DNA from: Sphingomonas sp.
GTDB lineage: Bacteria > Pseudomonadota > Alphaproteobacteria > Sphingomonadales > Sphingomonadaceae
NCBI RefSeq assembly: GCF_019635515.1
Contig: NZ_JAHBZI010000001.1
Span: 1,798,001 to 1,862,000, forward strand
DNA length: 64,000 nt
Reading direction: 5' to 3'
Made by a program: the position numbers and the translations under genes. Positions 1 to 7,624 of the stretch are shown in pieces. Within the stretch, counting starts at the first letter, position 1. Each line of letters opens with the position of its first letter. The notes under the pieces are model-generated. The model was not told where the DNA came from. It saw only the letters and a program-made list of their open reading frames with translations, and made no database searches.

Positions 1-669
1 CGCCCGGGCGATGAGAATTATCCGATCATCTACCGGGTGGTGCGCGATTTCGAAGGGCGCAGCTTCGCCAACGCCCGCGTCATCGCCATGCAGAAGGGCC
101 AGCCGATCCTCAATATGACGGCAAGCTTCCAGTTGCCGGCCGAAGGCCTGCACCATCAGGCGCGGATGCCAGACGTGCCGCCGCCCGAAGCGCTGCGTTC
201 GGAGCGCGAGCTGCGCAACGAGATCCAGGATCAGGTGCCCGAGAAGTTCCGCCGCTTCTTCCTGCGCGCGCGCCCGATCGAAATTCGCCCTGTCGCGCCG
301 CGCAACTGGTTCAGGCCGGAGAAGATCGAGCCGGCGGTCCAGCATAGCTGGTTCCGCGTCGTCGGCTCTCTGCCGGACGATCCAGCGCTGCACCGCGCAA
401 TGCTGACCTACGCCAGCGACATGGCGCTGCTCGGCACCTGCATGCTGCCGCACGGTGTCTCTTGGATGACCGGCAAGATCCAGACCGCCAGCCTCGATCA
501 CGCCCTATGGCTGCACGAGCCGTTCCGCTTCGACGAATGGCTGCTCTATTCGACCGACAGCCCATGGAGTGGCCATTCGCGCGGCTTCAATCGCGGGCGG
601 ATCTATTCCCAGGATGGACGGCTGGTCGCCAGCGTAGCCCAGGAGGGGCTGATCCGGGTTCGGGACTAA
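1..669 (+). CDS. tesB: Acyl-CoA thioesterase II (TesB), C-terminal part
   Basis: The gene is cut by the left edge of the window; frame 1 is open from base 1 and ends in TAA. TesB hydrolyses acyl-CoA to free acid and CoA in the cytoplasm. The second hot-dog domain is complete and carries the family triad: Asp in SLDHALWLHEP, Ser/Thr in LLYSTDSPW and Gln in VAQEGLIR. About 222 residues are visible of a usual 285 or so, so roughly the first 60 are missing. The stop overlaps the end of the convergent gene by four bases. Its place next to acyl-CoA dehydrogenase genes fits CoA recycling during acyl catabolism, though tesB is often a stand-alone housekeeping gene. Confidence 0.93.
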   Translation, partial: RPGDENYPIIYRVVRDFEGRSFANARVIAMQKGQPILNMTASFQLPAEGLHHQARMPDVPPPEALRSERELRNEIQDQVPEKFRRFFLRARPIEIRPVAPRNWFRPEKIEPAVQHSWFRVVGSLPDDPALHRAMLTYASDMALLGTCMLPHGVSWMTGKIQTASLDHALWLHEPFRFDEWLLYSTDSPWSGHSRGFNRGRIYSQDGRLVASVAQEGLIRVRD

Positions 670-1367
670 TTGCCCTTCGGCCGCACCACATAGGCCGACG
701 GCAGATAAAGGAATACCTCGGTCAGGCTTGCCCGAGCCCACTCAACCGGACGGTCCAGCCCCTTCACTTCCACCCCATACCCGGCGCCGAACTTGGCAGC
801 GGTGGCGGTGGCGTCGGCAGCGATCAAATCCACGATCTGCGGCCGATACTGATCTGGATTGACGACTGACAGCGTGAGATCGCCCTGTGCCTTTATTTCG
901 GCGCGGCCAACGGTTGCCACCGACTGGATGAAGCGCGTGATCCGTTCCAGCGCAGCCTTGGCGTCCATGCCCGGCGCCAGCCGCGTCTTGACCAGGAACG
1001 TCGTCCGGTCGGTATCGGGCCGCCCGTCGCTCGACAGCGGCAGATTGCGATAATTGGCCAGTGTCAGGGGCTCGACAATATATTCGCCCGTCGCCAGCTC
1101 GACACCGAACTTGCCACCCGCCTCGATCGCGCCGCGGATCATCGCATAGATTTCGTCGCGGCGCTTCTGGGTCTCGCGCGTGTCGCCTACGACGCGCACC
1201 TCCTGCACCGCGAAGTCGGCGGTGCGGCGCATCGTGATGATCGGCATTGCCGCGTCGAAATCATCGGCTTCGCGCCGCGACCCCGTGACGACGATCTCCT
1301 GCGAAAAGGCCGGAGCAGCGCTGGCAAACATGCCAAGCGCCAACATCATCTTGAGCAATGCGCGCAT
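666..1367 (-). CDS. Periplasmic SIMPL-like (DUF541-like) protein
   Basis: A 233-residue protein with a clear signal peptide (MRALLKMMLALGMFASAAPAFS). The mature N-terminus reads QEIVVTGSRR, which looks like the TonB-box start of sphingomonad TonB-dependent receptors, but no plug or barrel follows. The rest (about residues 55-225) has the mixed alpha/beta character and C-terminal Lys-Gly-Leu-Asp/Val-Glu-Trp pattern that I associate with SIMPL/DUF541 periplasmic proteins. That family match is weak and made by eye. It converges on tesB with a 4-base overlap and lies 17 bases downstream of the SDR gene on the same strand, so it may be the last gene of that transcript. Function unknown. Confidence 0.6.
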   Translation of the reverse strand: MRALLKMMLALGMFASAAPAFSQEIVVTGSRREADDFDAAMPIITMRRTADFAVQEVRVVGDTRETQKRRDEIYAMIRGAIEAGGKFGVELATGEYIVEPLTLANYRNLPLSSDGRPDTDRTTFLVKTRLAPGMDAKAALERITRFIQSVATVGRAEIKAQGDLTLSVVNPDQYRPQIVDLIAADATATAAKFGAGYGVEVKGLDRPVEWARASLTEVFLYLPSAYVVRPKGN

Positions 1368-1384
1368 GCAACCTCTCGCAAAAA

Positions 1385-2176
1385 TCAGAAAGACGTCTTT
1401 CCAAACAGCTGACGGGTCACAGGATGGCTGGTCGAAAGCCCGCCGTCCACTACCCAGGACTGGCCATTGACGTAGCTCGATTCGTCCGAAGCGAGGAACA
1501 GCGCCACGCGGGCGATCTCCTCCGGCACACCGGCCCGGCGCAACGGGTTGAGCTGGCCGAGCTTGTCCTCCTTGCCGGCATCGCGCGCGTAATCGAATGC
1601 GCGCTGGGTCATGCCGGTTTCGATCAGGCCGGGGCAGATCGCGTTCACCCGCACCCCGGAGGTGGCGAGCTGCTGCGCGGCGGTCTGGACCAGGTTGATC
1701 ACCCCCGCCTTGCTAGCCGAATAAGCCGGCCCGCCCGCACCCGAACGCAGGCCGGCGACGCTGGCGGTGCAAATGATGGCTCCACCGCCACGCTCGACGA
1801 TCTTGGGGCCGGCATGCTTGATCGCCAGCGCCGGGCCGATCAGGTTTACGCGGAGCACTTCGGTCCAGAGCTCGACCGAGCTGTCGAAGATGCCCTCCGC
1901 ACCGCCCGAGATGCCGGCATTGGCGTAGAAGATGTCGAGGCCGCCGAACGTGTCGCAGGCGGTGGCGACCAGCGCTTCGACGTCCGGCTCGGAGCCGGCG
2001 TCCATCTGGACGGCGATCATGCCATCGATCCCGGCGACGGTTTCATGGACGACATCGCTCAAATCCGCCGCGACGACCTTGGCGCCTTCCGCCGCGAACA
2101 ACCGCGCCGTCGCCCGCCCGATCCCCGAACCCGCACCGGTGACGATTGCGGTTTTGCCGTTGAGACGCATCTTCAT
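1385..2176 (-). CDS. SDR family oxidoreductase
   Basis: A classical short-chain dehydrogenase of 263 residues, predicted cytoplasmic and NAD(P)-dependent. The nucleotide-binding TGAGSGIG motif is at 13-20, the NAG motif near 86-88, and the catalytic Ser139, Tyr152 and Lys156 (YSASK) are intact. A second ATG two codons in has an equally good GGGGAAGG ribosome site, so the true start may be at 2170. It lies just beyond a hairpin repeat that separates it from the kinase, alcohol dehydrogenase and acyl-CoA dehydrogenase genes on the same strand. A role oxidising a hydroxyacyl-CoA or alcohol intermediate of that pathway is an inference; the substrate is unknown. Confidence 0.9.
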   Translation of the reverse strand: MKMRLNGKTAIVTGAGSGIGRATARLFAAEGAKVVAADLSDVVHETVAGIDGMIAVQMDAGSEPDVEALVATACDTFGGLDIFYANAGISGGAEGIFDSSVELWTEVLRVNLIGPALAIKHAGPKIVERGGGAIICTASVAGLRSGAGGPAYSASKAGVINLVQTAAQQLATSGVRVNAICPGLIETGMTQRAFDYARDAGKEDKLGQLNPLRRAGVPEEIARVALFLASDESSYVNGQSWVVDGGLSTSHPVTRQLFGKTSF

Positions 2177-2185
2177 CCCTTCCCC

Positions 2186-2261
2186 TGCTCCTGCGAGAGC
2201 AGGAGCCTAGAGTCACAAGCTAGCCATTTGCGGCCCCAGGCTCCTGCTTTCGCAGGAGCAC
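2186..2261. repeat. Intergenic double-hairpin repeat, family A
   Basis: Two arms, 2186-2211 and 2234-2261, are near inverted copies of each other. Each arm is itself a hairpin (GCTCCTGC loop GCAGGAGC followed by CTAG or its complement). The same unit occurs at 51461-51538. It fills the gap between the SDR and kinase genes and could act as a mRNA-stabilising or terminating structure, like REP/BIME elements. Confidence 0.8.
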
Positions 2262-2271
2262 AAACAGGGCA

Positions 2272-3285
2272 TCACGCCCCCGCTTGGCGCGCAAAATCCC
2301 ATGCCGCCGCCGCCAAGACCGGCAATTTCTCCACCGTCTTCGCCGCGTTCGCCGACGAGGCGTTGCCGTCGATGATCCGCTTCTTGATCCCCTGAACGAT
2401 CCCGGTCAGCCGGAACAGATTATAGGCGAAATACCAATTGAGATCGGGGACGCCATCGCGGCCGGTGGCTGCGCAATAGCGCTCGACGACCTGGGTGATG
2501 GCCGGGATGCCACTGTCGCCGGTCAGGCCCTTCACGCCCGAACGGCCCTCAGGCTCGGTAACCCAGCTCATCAGATAATAGGAGAAGTCCGCCAGCGGAT
2601 CACCGAGTGTCGACAATTCCCAATCGAGCACCGCCAGCACCTTGGGCTGGGCGGCATCGAAGATCATGTTGTCGATACGGAAGTCGCCATGGACGACGCT
2701 CGTCCGCGTCTGCGCCGGCACGGTGCGCGGCAGCCATTCGATCAGCTTTTCGACCTCGGGCATGTCGTCAGTCTGGCTGGCGCGATATTGCTTCGACCAG
2801 CGCGCGACCTGGCGCTCGAAATAATTGCCAGGCTTGCCATAATCGCCGAGCCCCACCGCCTCGTAATCGACCGAATGCAATGCGGCGAGCGTATCGGTGA
2901 TCGCATTGTAATGCGCGGTCCGCTCCGCCGGAGTCATGCCTGGCAGACCACCGTCCCACAGCGTGCGGCCCTCCACCATCTCCATGATGTAGAAGGGCGC
3001 GCCGATGACCTCGCTATCCTCGCACAGTCCATAGGGCCGCGCGACCGGGAAGCCGGTGGGATGCAGCGCGGCGATCAGCTGATGCTCGCGCTCGACTGCG
3101 TGCGCCGAGGGCAGGATCGGCCCGAACGGCTTGCGGCGCAGCACATAGGATCCGCTCGCCGCATCGATGCGGTAGGTTGGATTGCTTTGCCCGCCCGCGA
3201 ATTTCTCGACCGTAAACGGCCCGGCGAAACCCAAGACATTGGCGCCCAGCCAGTCGCCAAGCTTCGCCTCGTCGAGATCGCTCAT
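2272..3285 (-). CDS. APH-family kinase, ACAD10/11 N-domain-like
   Basis: 337 residues with the aminoglycoside-phosphotransferase fold. The catalytic loop HGDFRIDN (His199, Asp201, Asn206) and the metal site DWE (Asp221-Glu223) in VLAVLDWELSTLGDP are intact and closely match the kinase domain fused to animal ACAD10/11. In that family, and in LvaA of the Pseudomonas levulinate pathway, the kinase phosphorylates the 4-hydroxy group of a hydroxyacyl-CoA, which a partner acyl-CoA dehydrogenase then processes. The start is the ATG that overlaps the alcohol dehydrogenase stop by ATGA; a longer frame upstream lies inside that gene and is a shadow. Antibiotic resistance is unlikely given the neighbours. 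Confidence 0.88.
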   Translation of the reverse strand: MSDLDEAKLGDWLGANVLGFAGPFTVEKFAGGQSNPTYRIDAASGSYVLRRKPFGPILPSAHAVEREHQLIAALHPTGFPVARPYGLCEDSEVIGAPFYIMEMVEGRTLWDGGLPGMTPAERTAHYNAITDTLAALHSVDYEAVGLGDYGKPGNYFERQVARWSKQYRASQTDDMPEVEKLIEWLPRTVPAQTRTSVVHGDFRIDNMIFDAAQPKVLAVLDWELSTLGDPLADFSYYLMSWVTEPEGRSGVKGLTGDSGIPAITQVVERYCAATGRDGVPDLNWYFAYNLFRLTGIVQGIKKRIIDGNASSANAAKTVEKLPVLAAAAWDFARQAGA

Positions 3286-4367
3286 GGGAAGACGATCACC
3301 GAACGCGCGGTGTCTCCCTTGCGCAGCTTCTCCAGCGCGTCGTTGACGTCCTCCAGCCCAATCCGCTCCGCCACCATCGTGTCGAGGTCGAGCAACCCGT
3401 CGAGATACATCTTCACCAGACGGGGCATGTCGATCGGGAAGCGGGTGCTGCCCAGCGACGAACCTTGCAGCTTCTTGCCGGTCAGGAAGCTGGGCCCTGG
3501 AATATTCACCGTGTTGCCCGGCGCGATCATACCGAGGATCGTCGCGGTGCCGCCGCGACGGAGGATATTCCACGCCAGCTCAGCCGTGTTCGGACGACCC
3601 ACCGCCTCGATCGCATAGTGCGCGCCGCCATCGGTCAGCTTGAGCACCTGCTTGGCGAGATCGGCATCACCCGCATCGAGCACATCGGTCGCACCCATCT
3701 TCAGCGCCAGTTCGCGCTTTTCGGGCACCGGATCGATCGCGATAATCATCCCTGCGCCTGCGATCTTGGCGGCGTTGATCGCCGAAAGGCCAATCCCCCC
3801 TGCGCCGATGACTGCGACGCTCTCGCCGGGCTGGACCTTGCTGTCGTGGAAGATCGCCCCCGCCCCGGTGATTACCGCACAGCCGAGCAAGGCCGCGCGG
3901 TCGAGCGGCATCGCCCTGTCGATCGCGACGCAGGCATTCTCGTGGATCAGCATCTGCTCGGCAAAGGCCGAGAGATTGATGAACTGGTTGACCGGCGTGC
4001 CGTCGGGCAGGCTGAGGCGCGGTTGGGCATCCTTGCCGCGCTTGGTCGAAGGATCGACGCACAGCGAAGGCCGCCCGCTGACGCAGAACTCGCAGGTGCC
4101 GCAGAACACGGTGAAAAAGGTGATGACATGGTCGCCGGGCTTCACATGCTGGACATCGCTACCGACCGCTTCGACCACGCCCGCCGCCTCGTGCCCCAGC
4201 ACGGTCGGCATCGGATGCGGCCACGCGCCGTCGGCGAAGTGCAGGTCCGAGCGGCATACGCCGGCGGCCGCTGTACGCACCAGCACCTCTCGCGGGCTGG
4301 GCGCGGAAAGCCGCACTTCGGTAATTTCGAGCGGCTTGCCGGGTTCTCGCAGTAATGCGGCGTTCAC
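3282..4367 (-). CDS. Zn-dependent alcohol dehydrogenase (MDR family)
   Basis: 361 residues. Catalytic zinc ligands Cys38 and His59-Glu60 (GHE), a structural zinc set Cys89, Cys92, Cys95 and Cys103, and the NAD-binding GAGGIG at 188-193 are all present, as in class III-like enzymes. It should oxidise an alcohol to an aldehyde or ketone with NAD in the cytoplasm. The start is GTG at 4367: GGGGAGG sits about 6 bases ahead and the protein then begins at the usual place for the family. An ATG at 4451 would add 28 proline-rich residues encoded by the repeat at 4371-4496. It overlaps the downstream kinase gene by ATGA, which suggests coupled translation. Confidence 0.93.
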   Translation of the reverse strand: MNAALLREPGKPLEITEVRLSAPSPREVLVRTAAAGVCRSDLHFADGAWPHPMPTVLGHEAAGVVEAVGSDVQHVKPGDHVITFFTVFCGTCEFCVSGRPSLCVDPSTKRGKDAQPRLSLPDGTPVNQFINLSAFAEQMLIHENACVAIDRAMPLDRAALLGCAVITGAGAIFHDSKVQPGESVAVIGAGGIGLSAINAAKIAGAGMIIAIDPVPEKRELALKMGATDVLDAGDADLAKQVLKLTDGGAHYAIEAVGRPNTAELAWNILRRGGTATILGMIAPGNTVNIPGPSFLTGKKLQGSSLGSTRFPIDMPRLVKMYLDGLLDLDTMVAERIGLEDVNDALEKLRKGDTARSVIVFP

Positions 4368-4370
4368 CGT

Positions 4371-4496
4371 GATCCTCCCCGGCACGGGGAGGGGGACCAG
4401 CGAAGCTGGTGGAGGGGGCATGCCGCAAGCGCTGATCTGCGTGGAGAGCAACCTCCGTCAGCCTGCGACTGCCACCGCCCCGTACCGGGGAGGATC
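4371..4496. repeat. 126-bp element with 19-bp inverted ends (MITE-like)
   Basis: The ends 4371-4389 and 4478-4496 are inverted copies matching at 18 of 19 positions, starting GATCCTCCCC. Inside, ACCAGC-GAA-GCTGGT forms a further hairpin near 4397-4411. No coding potential of its own. It fills almost the whole gap between the acyl-CoA dehydrogenase stop and the alcohol dehydrogenase start, and its left end contains the ribosome binding site of the latter. Size and terminal symmetry fit a miniature inverted-repeat element; target-site duplication is not obvious. Confidence 0.7.
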
Positions 4497-4506
4497 AAGA
4501 AGCCGC

Positions 4507-5766
4507 TCACCGTCCGGTCTCCGCCTTCCACTCCGCCCATTTCCCGAATTCATTCCGCGCAATCGCCCGGTTATGCACCTCATCCGGCCCGTCGGCGAAG
4601 CGCAGCGTTCGCACCGCCGCCCAATCGTGCGCGAGATGGAAATCGCCCGAGACACCGCCGCCGCCATGCGCCTGGATCGCATCGTCGATGATCTGCAGCG
4701 CCATGGTCGGCGCCTGGACCTTGATCATCGCGATCTCGAGCTGGGCGGCCTTGTTGCCGGCCTTGTCCATCATGTCCGCGGCCTTGAGGCACAGCAGGCG
4801 GGTCATCTCGATGTCGATGCGCGCCTTGGCGATACGCTGTTCCCAGATCGAATGATCGGCGATGCGCTTGCCGAAGGCGACGCGGCTGAGCAGGCGCTTG
4901 GCCATCGCCTCGATCGCCTCTTCCGCAACGCCAATGGTGCGCATGCAATGGTGGATGCGGCCCGGCCCCAGACGGCCCTGCGCGATCTCGAAGCCGCGGC
5001 CTTCGCCGAGCAGCATATTGTCCACCGGCACGCGGACGTTTTCGAGCAGCACCTCGCCATGTCCGTGCGGCGCGTGATCATACCCATATACCGAAAGCAT
5101 CCGCTCGATCTTCACGCCCGGCGCGTCCATCGGCATCAGGATCATGCTTTGCTGGGCATGTTTGGCGCCGCCGGTATCGGTCTTGCCCATCACTACCGCG
5201 ACGCTGCACCGAGGATCGCCAACGCCCGACGACCACCATTTCCGCCCGTTGATCACATAATGATCGCCATCGCGGACCATGCTCGTCTGGATATTGGTCG
5301 CGTCCGACGAAGCCACTGCCGGCTCGGTCATCAGGAAGGCCGAGCGGATCTCGCCCTCCATCAGCGGCTTGAGCCATTTGTCCTTCTGCGCGCGGGTGCC
5401 ATAGCGGTGGAACACCTCCATGTTGCCGGTGTCGGGCGCCGAGCAGTTGAACACTTCCGACGCCCAGCCGATGCGGCCCATTTCCTCGGCACACAGCGCA
5501 TATTCGAGATTGCTGAGCTGGGTACCCTGGAATTTGAAGCTGTCGTCGACATGAGCCTGCCCCGAATGCGGCGGCATGAAGAAATTCCACAGCCCCTGCG
5601 CCTTCGCCTCGGCCTTGACCTCCTCCAGCACGCGGTTGACCTTCCAGCGCTCGCCGGACCTGGCCTCGGCCTGATAGTCGGTGTCGCGCGGGCGGATGCG
5701 ACTGTCGATGAACGCCTTCACGCGATCGCGGAAATAGGTTTCGCGCTCGGTCAGCGTGAAGTCCAT
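4507..5766 (-). CDS. Acyl-CoA dehydrogenase, ACAD10/11-like
   Basis: 419 residues, a flavoprotein expected to bind FAD and an acyl-CoA. The full acyl-CoA dehydrogenase layout is present: helical N-domain from residue 1, a beta domain with [13 protein letters not shown], and a C-terminal helical domain with [12 protein letters not shown]. Near the C-terminus [10 protein letters not shown] (389-398) replaces the usual YEGT, putting Asp392 at the catalytic-base region; this GPDEVH signature is typical of ACAD10/11-like enzymes. The start MDFTLTERE follows GAGAGG. It is the first gene of a leftward set with the alcohol dehydrogenase and the APH-like kinase, and it faces the tandem TetR gene across a 142-base promoter gap. 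Confidence 0.94.
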   Translation of the reverse strand: MDFTLTERETYFRDRVKAFIDSRIRPRDTDYQAEARSGERWKVNRVLEEVKAEAKAQGLWNFFMPPHSGQAHVDDSFKFQGTQLSNLEYALCAEEMGRIGWASEVFNCSAPDTGNMEVFHRYGTRAQKDKWLKPLMEGEIRSAFLMTEPAVASSDATNIQTSMVRDGDHYVINGRKWWSSGVGDPRCSVAVVMGKTDTGGAKHAQQSMILMPMDAPGVKIERMLSVYGYDHAPHGHGEVLLENVRVPVDNMLLGEGRGFEIAQGRLGPGRIHHCMRTIGVAEEAIEAMAKRLLSRVAFGKRIADHSIWEQRIAKARIDIEMTRLLCLKAADMMDKAGNKAAQLEIAMIKVQAPTMALQIIDDAIQAHGGGGVSGDFHLAHDWAAVRTLRFADGPDEVHNRAIARNEFGKWAEWKAETGR

Positions 5767-5780
5767 GGGGCGTCCTCTCT

Positions 5781-5809
5781 CGGTTTCGGTTCGAAACCGG
5801 TCTAGACCG
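5781..5809. promoter_or_regulatory. Two adjacent palindromes, candidate TetR operators
   Basis: CGGTTTCG-GTT-CGAAACCG (5781-5799) is a perfect 8-3-8 palindrome, and CGGTCTAGACCG (5798-5809) is a perfect 12-base palindrome. Both lie just upstream of the acyl-CoA dehydrogenase start and about 100 bases from the divergent TetR gene, the normal place for an autoregulating TetR operator. Two sites would fit a regulator with two DNA-binding domains. Binding is inferred, not shown. Confidence 0.5.
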
Positions 5810-5908
5810 TACCCGATATTCGGTAAAGGGCGCTGGCCGGACAAAATTAGGCACATCGCGCATTCAAAAAGCGCTTTGGCGCGCGCGCAAAATGTCTAAG
5901 CTAAGCGC

Positions 5909-7144
5909 ATGAACGCGCCAGAGAAGATTGAAGGCACCAAACGCTTCCAGGCCAAGCGCGACGCGATCCTCGCCGCCGCCGCCGATGCGATCAACGAACA
6001 GAGCGCGAAGGGCATGACCTTCGCCGATGTCGCGCGCCGCGTCGGGCTCAACACCACCTCTGTCACCTATTATTTCAAGCGCAAGGAAGACCTCGCCGCC
6101 GCCGCGTTCGAGCAGACCCTCGACCGGCTCGACGCGATGCTCGACGAGGCCGCGGCCTATCCCGATCCGGAATCGCGCGTCCGCCGCTATCTGACCGTTA
6201 ATATGGAACGGCTGGCACGCATTCGCCGCGAGGAGGAGCGCGACTTCGCTATCCTTTCGGACCTTCGCGCGATGGAGGATCCGGTCAAGCGCGAGTTGCT
6301 TGAGCGCTGGCGCGGCATCTTCCGCAAGACCCGCAGCCTGTGGGGCACACCCGCCAGCCGCGCCGAAACAGACCTGTTCGGCGCCCGCGCGCATGTGTTG
6401 CTCGAAAACACCTTCTGGCTGCCGGCATGGCTGACCCGGTACGAAGTCGATGAATATCCACGCGTCGAGGCCCGGCTGATGGACGTGTTCCGCCACGGCA
6501 TCGCCGCGCCGGGCGAAGCCTGGTCGCCGGAGATATTCGATCTCGAGCATGACGAGCCCGAGCCGGGACGAGAGGCATTCCTGCTCGCCGCCACCCGGCT
6601 GATCAACGAGCTCGGCTATCGCGGCGCCTCGGTGCAGAAGATCGCCAGCGAGCTGAACGTCACCAAGGGCAGCTTCTATCACCATCTCGACGCCAAGGAT
6701 GAGCTGGTCATCGCCTGCTACAAGCGCAGCTTCGATATCATCGCCGATGCTCAACGCTTCGCGGAGAGCCATGAGGGCAGCCACTGGCAGCGGCTGGAAA
6801 GCACGATCGCGACGCTGCTCGACGTGCAATTCTCCGAACGCGGGCCGCTATTGCGCACCACAGCGCTATCCGGTCTGCCCCCGCGTGTGCGCACGACGAT
6901 GATCGACCGCTCGAACCGTATCGCCCGCCGCTTCGCCGGCATGCTCTCGGACGGGATCGCCGAAGGATCGATCCGCGCGATCGATCCGCTAGTGGCGTCG
7001 CAGGCGCTGATGGCGCTGCAGAACGCGGCGTTCGACATGCGCAAATGGGCGAGCACCATGCCACGCGAACAGGCGATCGCCTTCTACGCCTCGACGTTGG
7101 CGTTCGGGCTGTTCGACGACGACGTACTGCGCACCGGAACCTAG
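5909..7144 (+). CDS. Tandem TetR-family transcriptional regulator
   Basis: 411 residues, about twice the usual TetR length, with two complete TetR units in one chain. The first N-terminal helix-turn-helix is near 37-58 (MTFADVARRVGLNTTSVTYYF), followed by a ligand domain to about 205. The second is near 240-261 (ASVQKIASELNVTKGSFYHHL), followed by a second ligand domain. Both recognition helices look intact. It is divergent from the acyl-CoA dehydrogenase operon and probably represses it until an acyl-CoA or related ligand binds. It could act as a monomeric pseudo-dimer. The end overlaps the convergent small secreted protein gene by four bases. Confidence 0.92.
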   Translation: MNAPEKIEGTKRFQAKRDAILAAAADAINEQSAKGMTFADVARRVGLNTTSVTYYFKRKEDLAAAAFEQTLDRLDAMLDEAAAYPDPESRVRRYLTVNMERLARIRREEERDFAILSDLRAMEDPVKRELLERWRGIFRKTRSLWGTPASRAETDLFGARAHVLLENTFWLPAWLTRYEVDEYPRVEARLMDVFRHGIAAPGEAWSPEIFDLEHDEPEPGREAFLLAATRLINELGYRGASVQKIASELNVTKGSFYHHLDAKDELVIACYKRSFDIIADAQRFAESHEGSHWQRLESTIATLLDVQFSERGPLLRTTALSGLPPRVRTTMIDRSNRIARRFAGMLSDGIAEGSIRAIDPLVASQALMALQNAAFDMRKWASTMPREQAIAFYASTLAFGLFDDDVLRTGT

Positions 7145-7509
7145 TTGCGCGGCGCCCTGCCCGCCGTGAAGTTGCGAGCGCCTGCCTCCAGCGTCACCGG
7201 TCCGCGCGGATTGCGCGGAAGAACCGCCCGGATTCGCGCGTACAGCCGCGTCGTGTCGGTATGGCGCTTGGTCGTCACGCAGACGGTGACTTCGCCTTCA
7301 CGACCCCAACGCTGTTCCGAACTCCGCGCCACCCCGCGATCGTGCGCCAATATCCTTCGCACCCGCGCATAGGTGCCTCGGTCGATGCCCATCGCATAGC
7401 TGCCGAAGCTGATCTTCACGTCGCACTTGCCGGGCGCGGGCTCGGGTTGCGCCGATGCGATACCCGCGGTCAGCACCAAAGCGAGGCTGGCGGCGATCAG
7501 ATGTTTCAC
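7141..7509 (-). CDS. Small secreted protein of unknown function
   Basis: 122 residues with a signal peptide ending near Ala20 (IAASLALVLTAGIASA). The mature part has two cysteines (in GKCDVKIS and VTVCVTTK) that could form a disulfide, and a basic C-terminus. Sphingomonads carry many UrcA-type small secreted proteins of this size and layout (Tyr-containing segment, then an Arg-rich helix with ARVRRIL), but the match is too weak to name. The ribosome site GGAGACC precedes the ATG. It lies downstream of the TonB-dependent receptor, past a terminator, so it probably has its own promoter. Confidence 0.65.
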   Translation of the reverse strand: MKHLIAASLALVLTAGIASAQPEPAPGKCDVKISFGSYAMGIDRGTYARVRRILAHDRGVARSSEQRWGREGEVTVCVTTKRHTDTTRLYARIRAVLPRNPRGPVTLEAGARNFTAGRAPRN

Positions 7510-7571
7510 GGTCGGTCTCCTTTGCGCCGACCCTTCATCGTTTACGCCTGAATGGCCCCTGAAACGGAAAC

Positions 7572-7595
7572 GGGCCCGCGGTTTCCCGCGAGCCC
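7572..7595 (-). terminator. Rho-independent terminator of the TonB receptor gene
   Basis: On the minus strand GGGCTCGCGG-GAAA-CCGCGGGCCC forms a 10-bp stem with one mismatch and a GNRA-type loop, followed by the T-rich run GTTTCCGTTTC. It begins 29 bases beyond the receptor stop. Confidence 0.75.
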
Positions 7596-7624
7596 ATCCC
7601 CTGTTGAGCGTTGTGAGCCCGGAT

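Noticed and set aside
2272..3285. Aminoglycoside resistance gene
   Set aside because: The APH fold is shared with acyl-CoA-linked kinases; its loop sequence and acyl-CoA dehydrogenase neighbours favour the metabolic role.
3640..5805. A 721-residue open frame on the plus strand
   Set aside because: It is antisense to the alcohol dehydrogenase and acyl-CoA dehydrogenase genes, has no family motif, is rich in Arg, Ala and Pro, and is explained by high GC.
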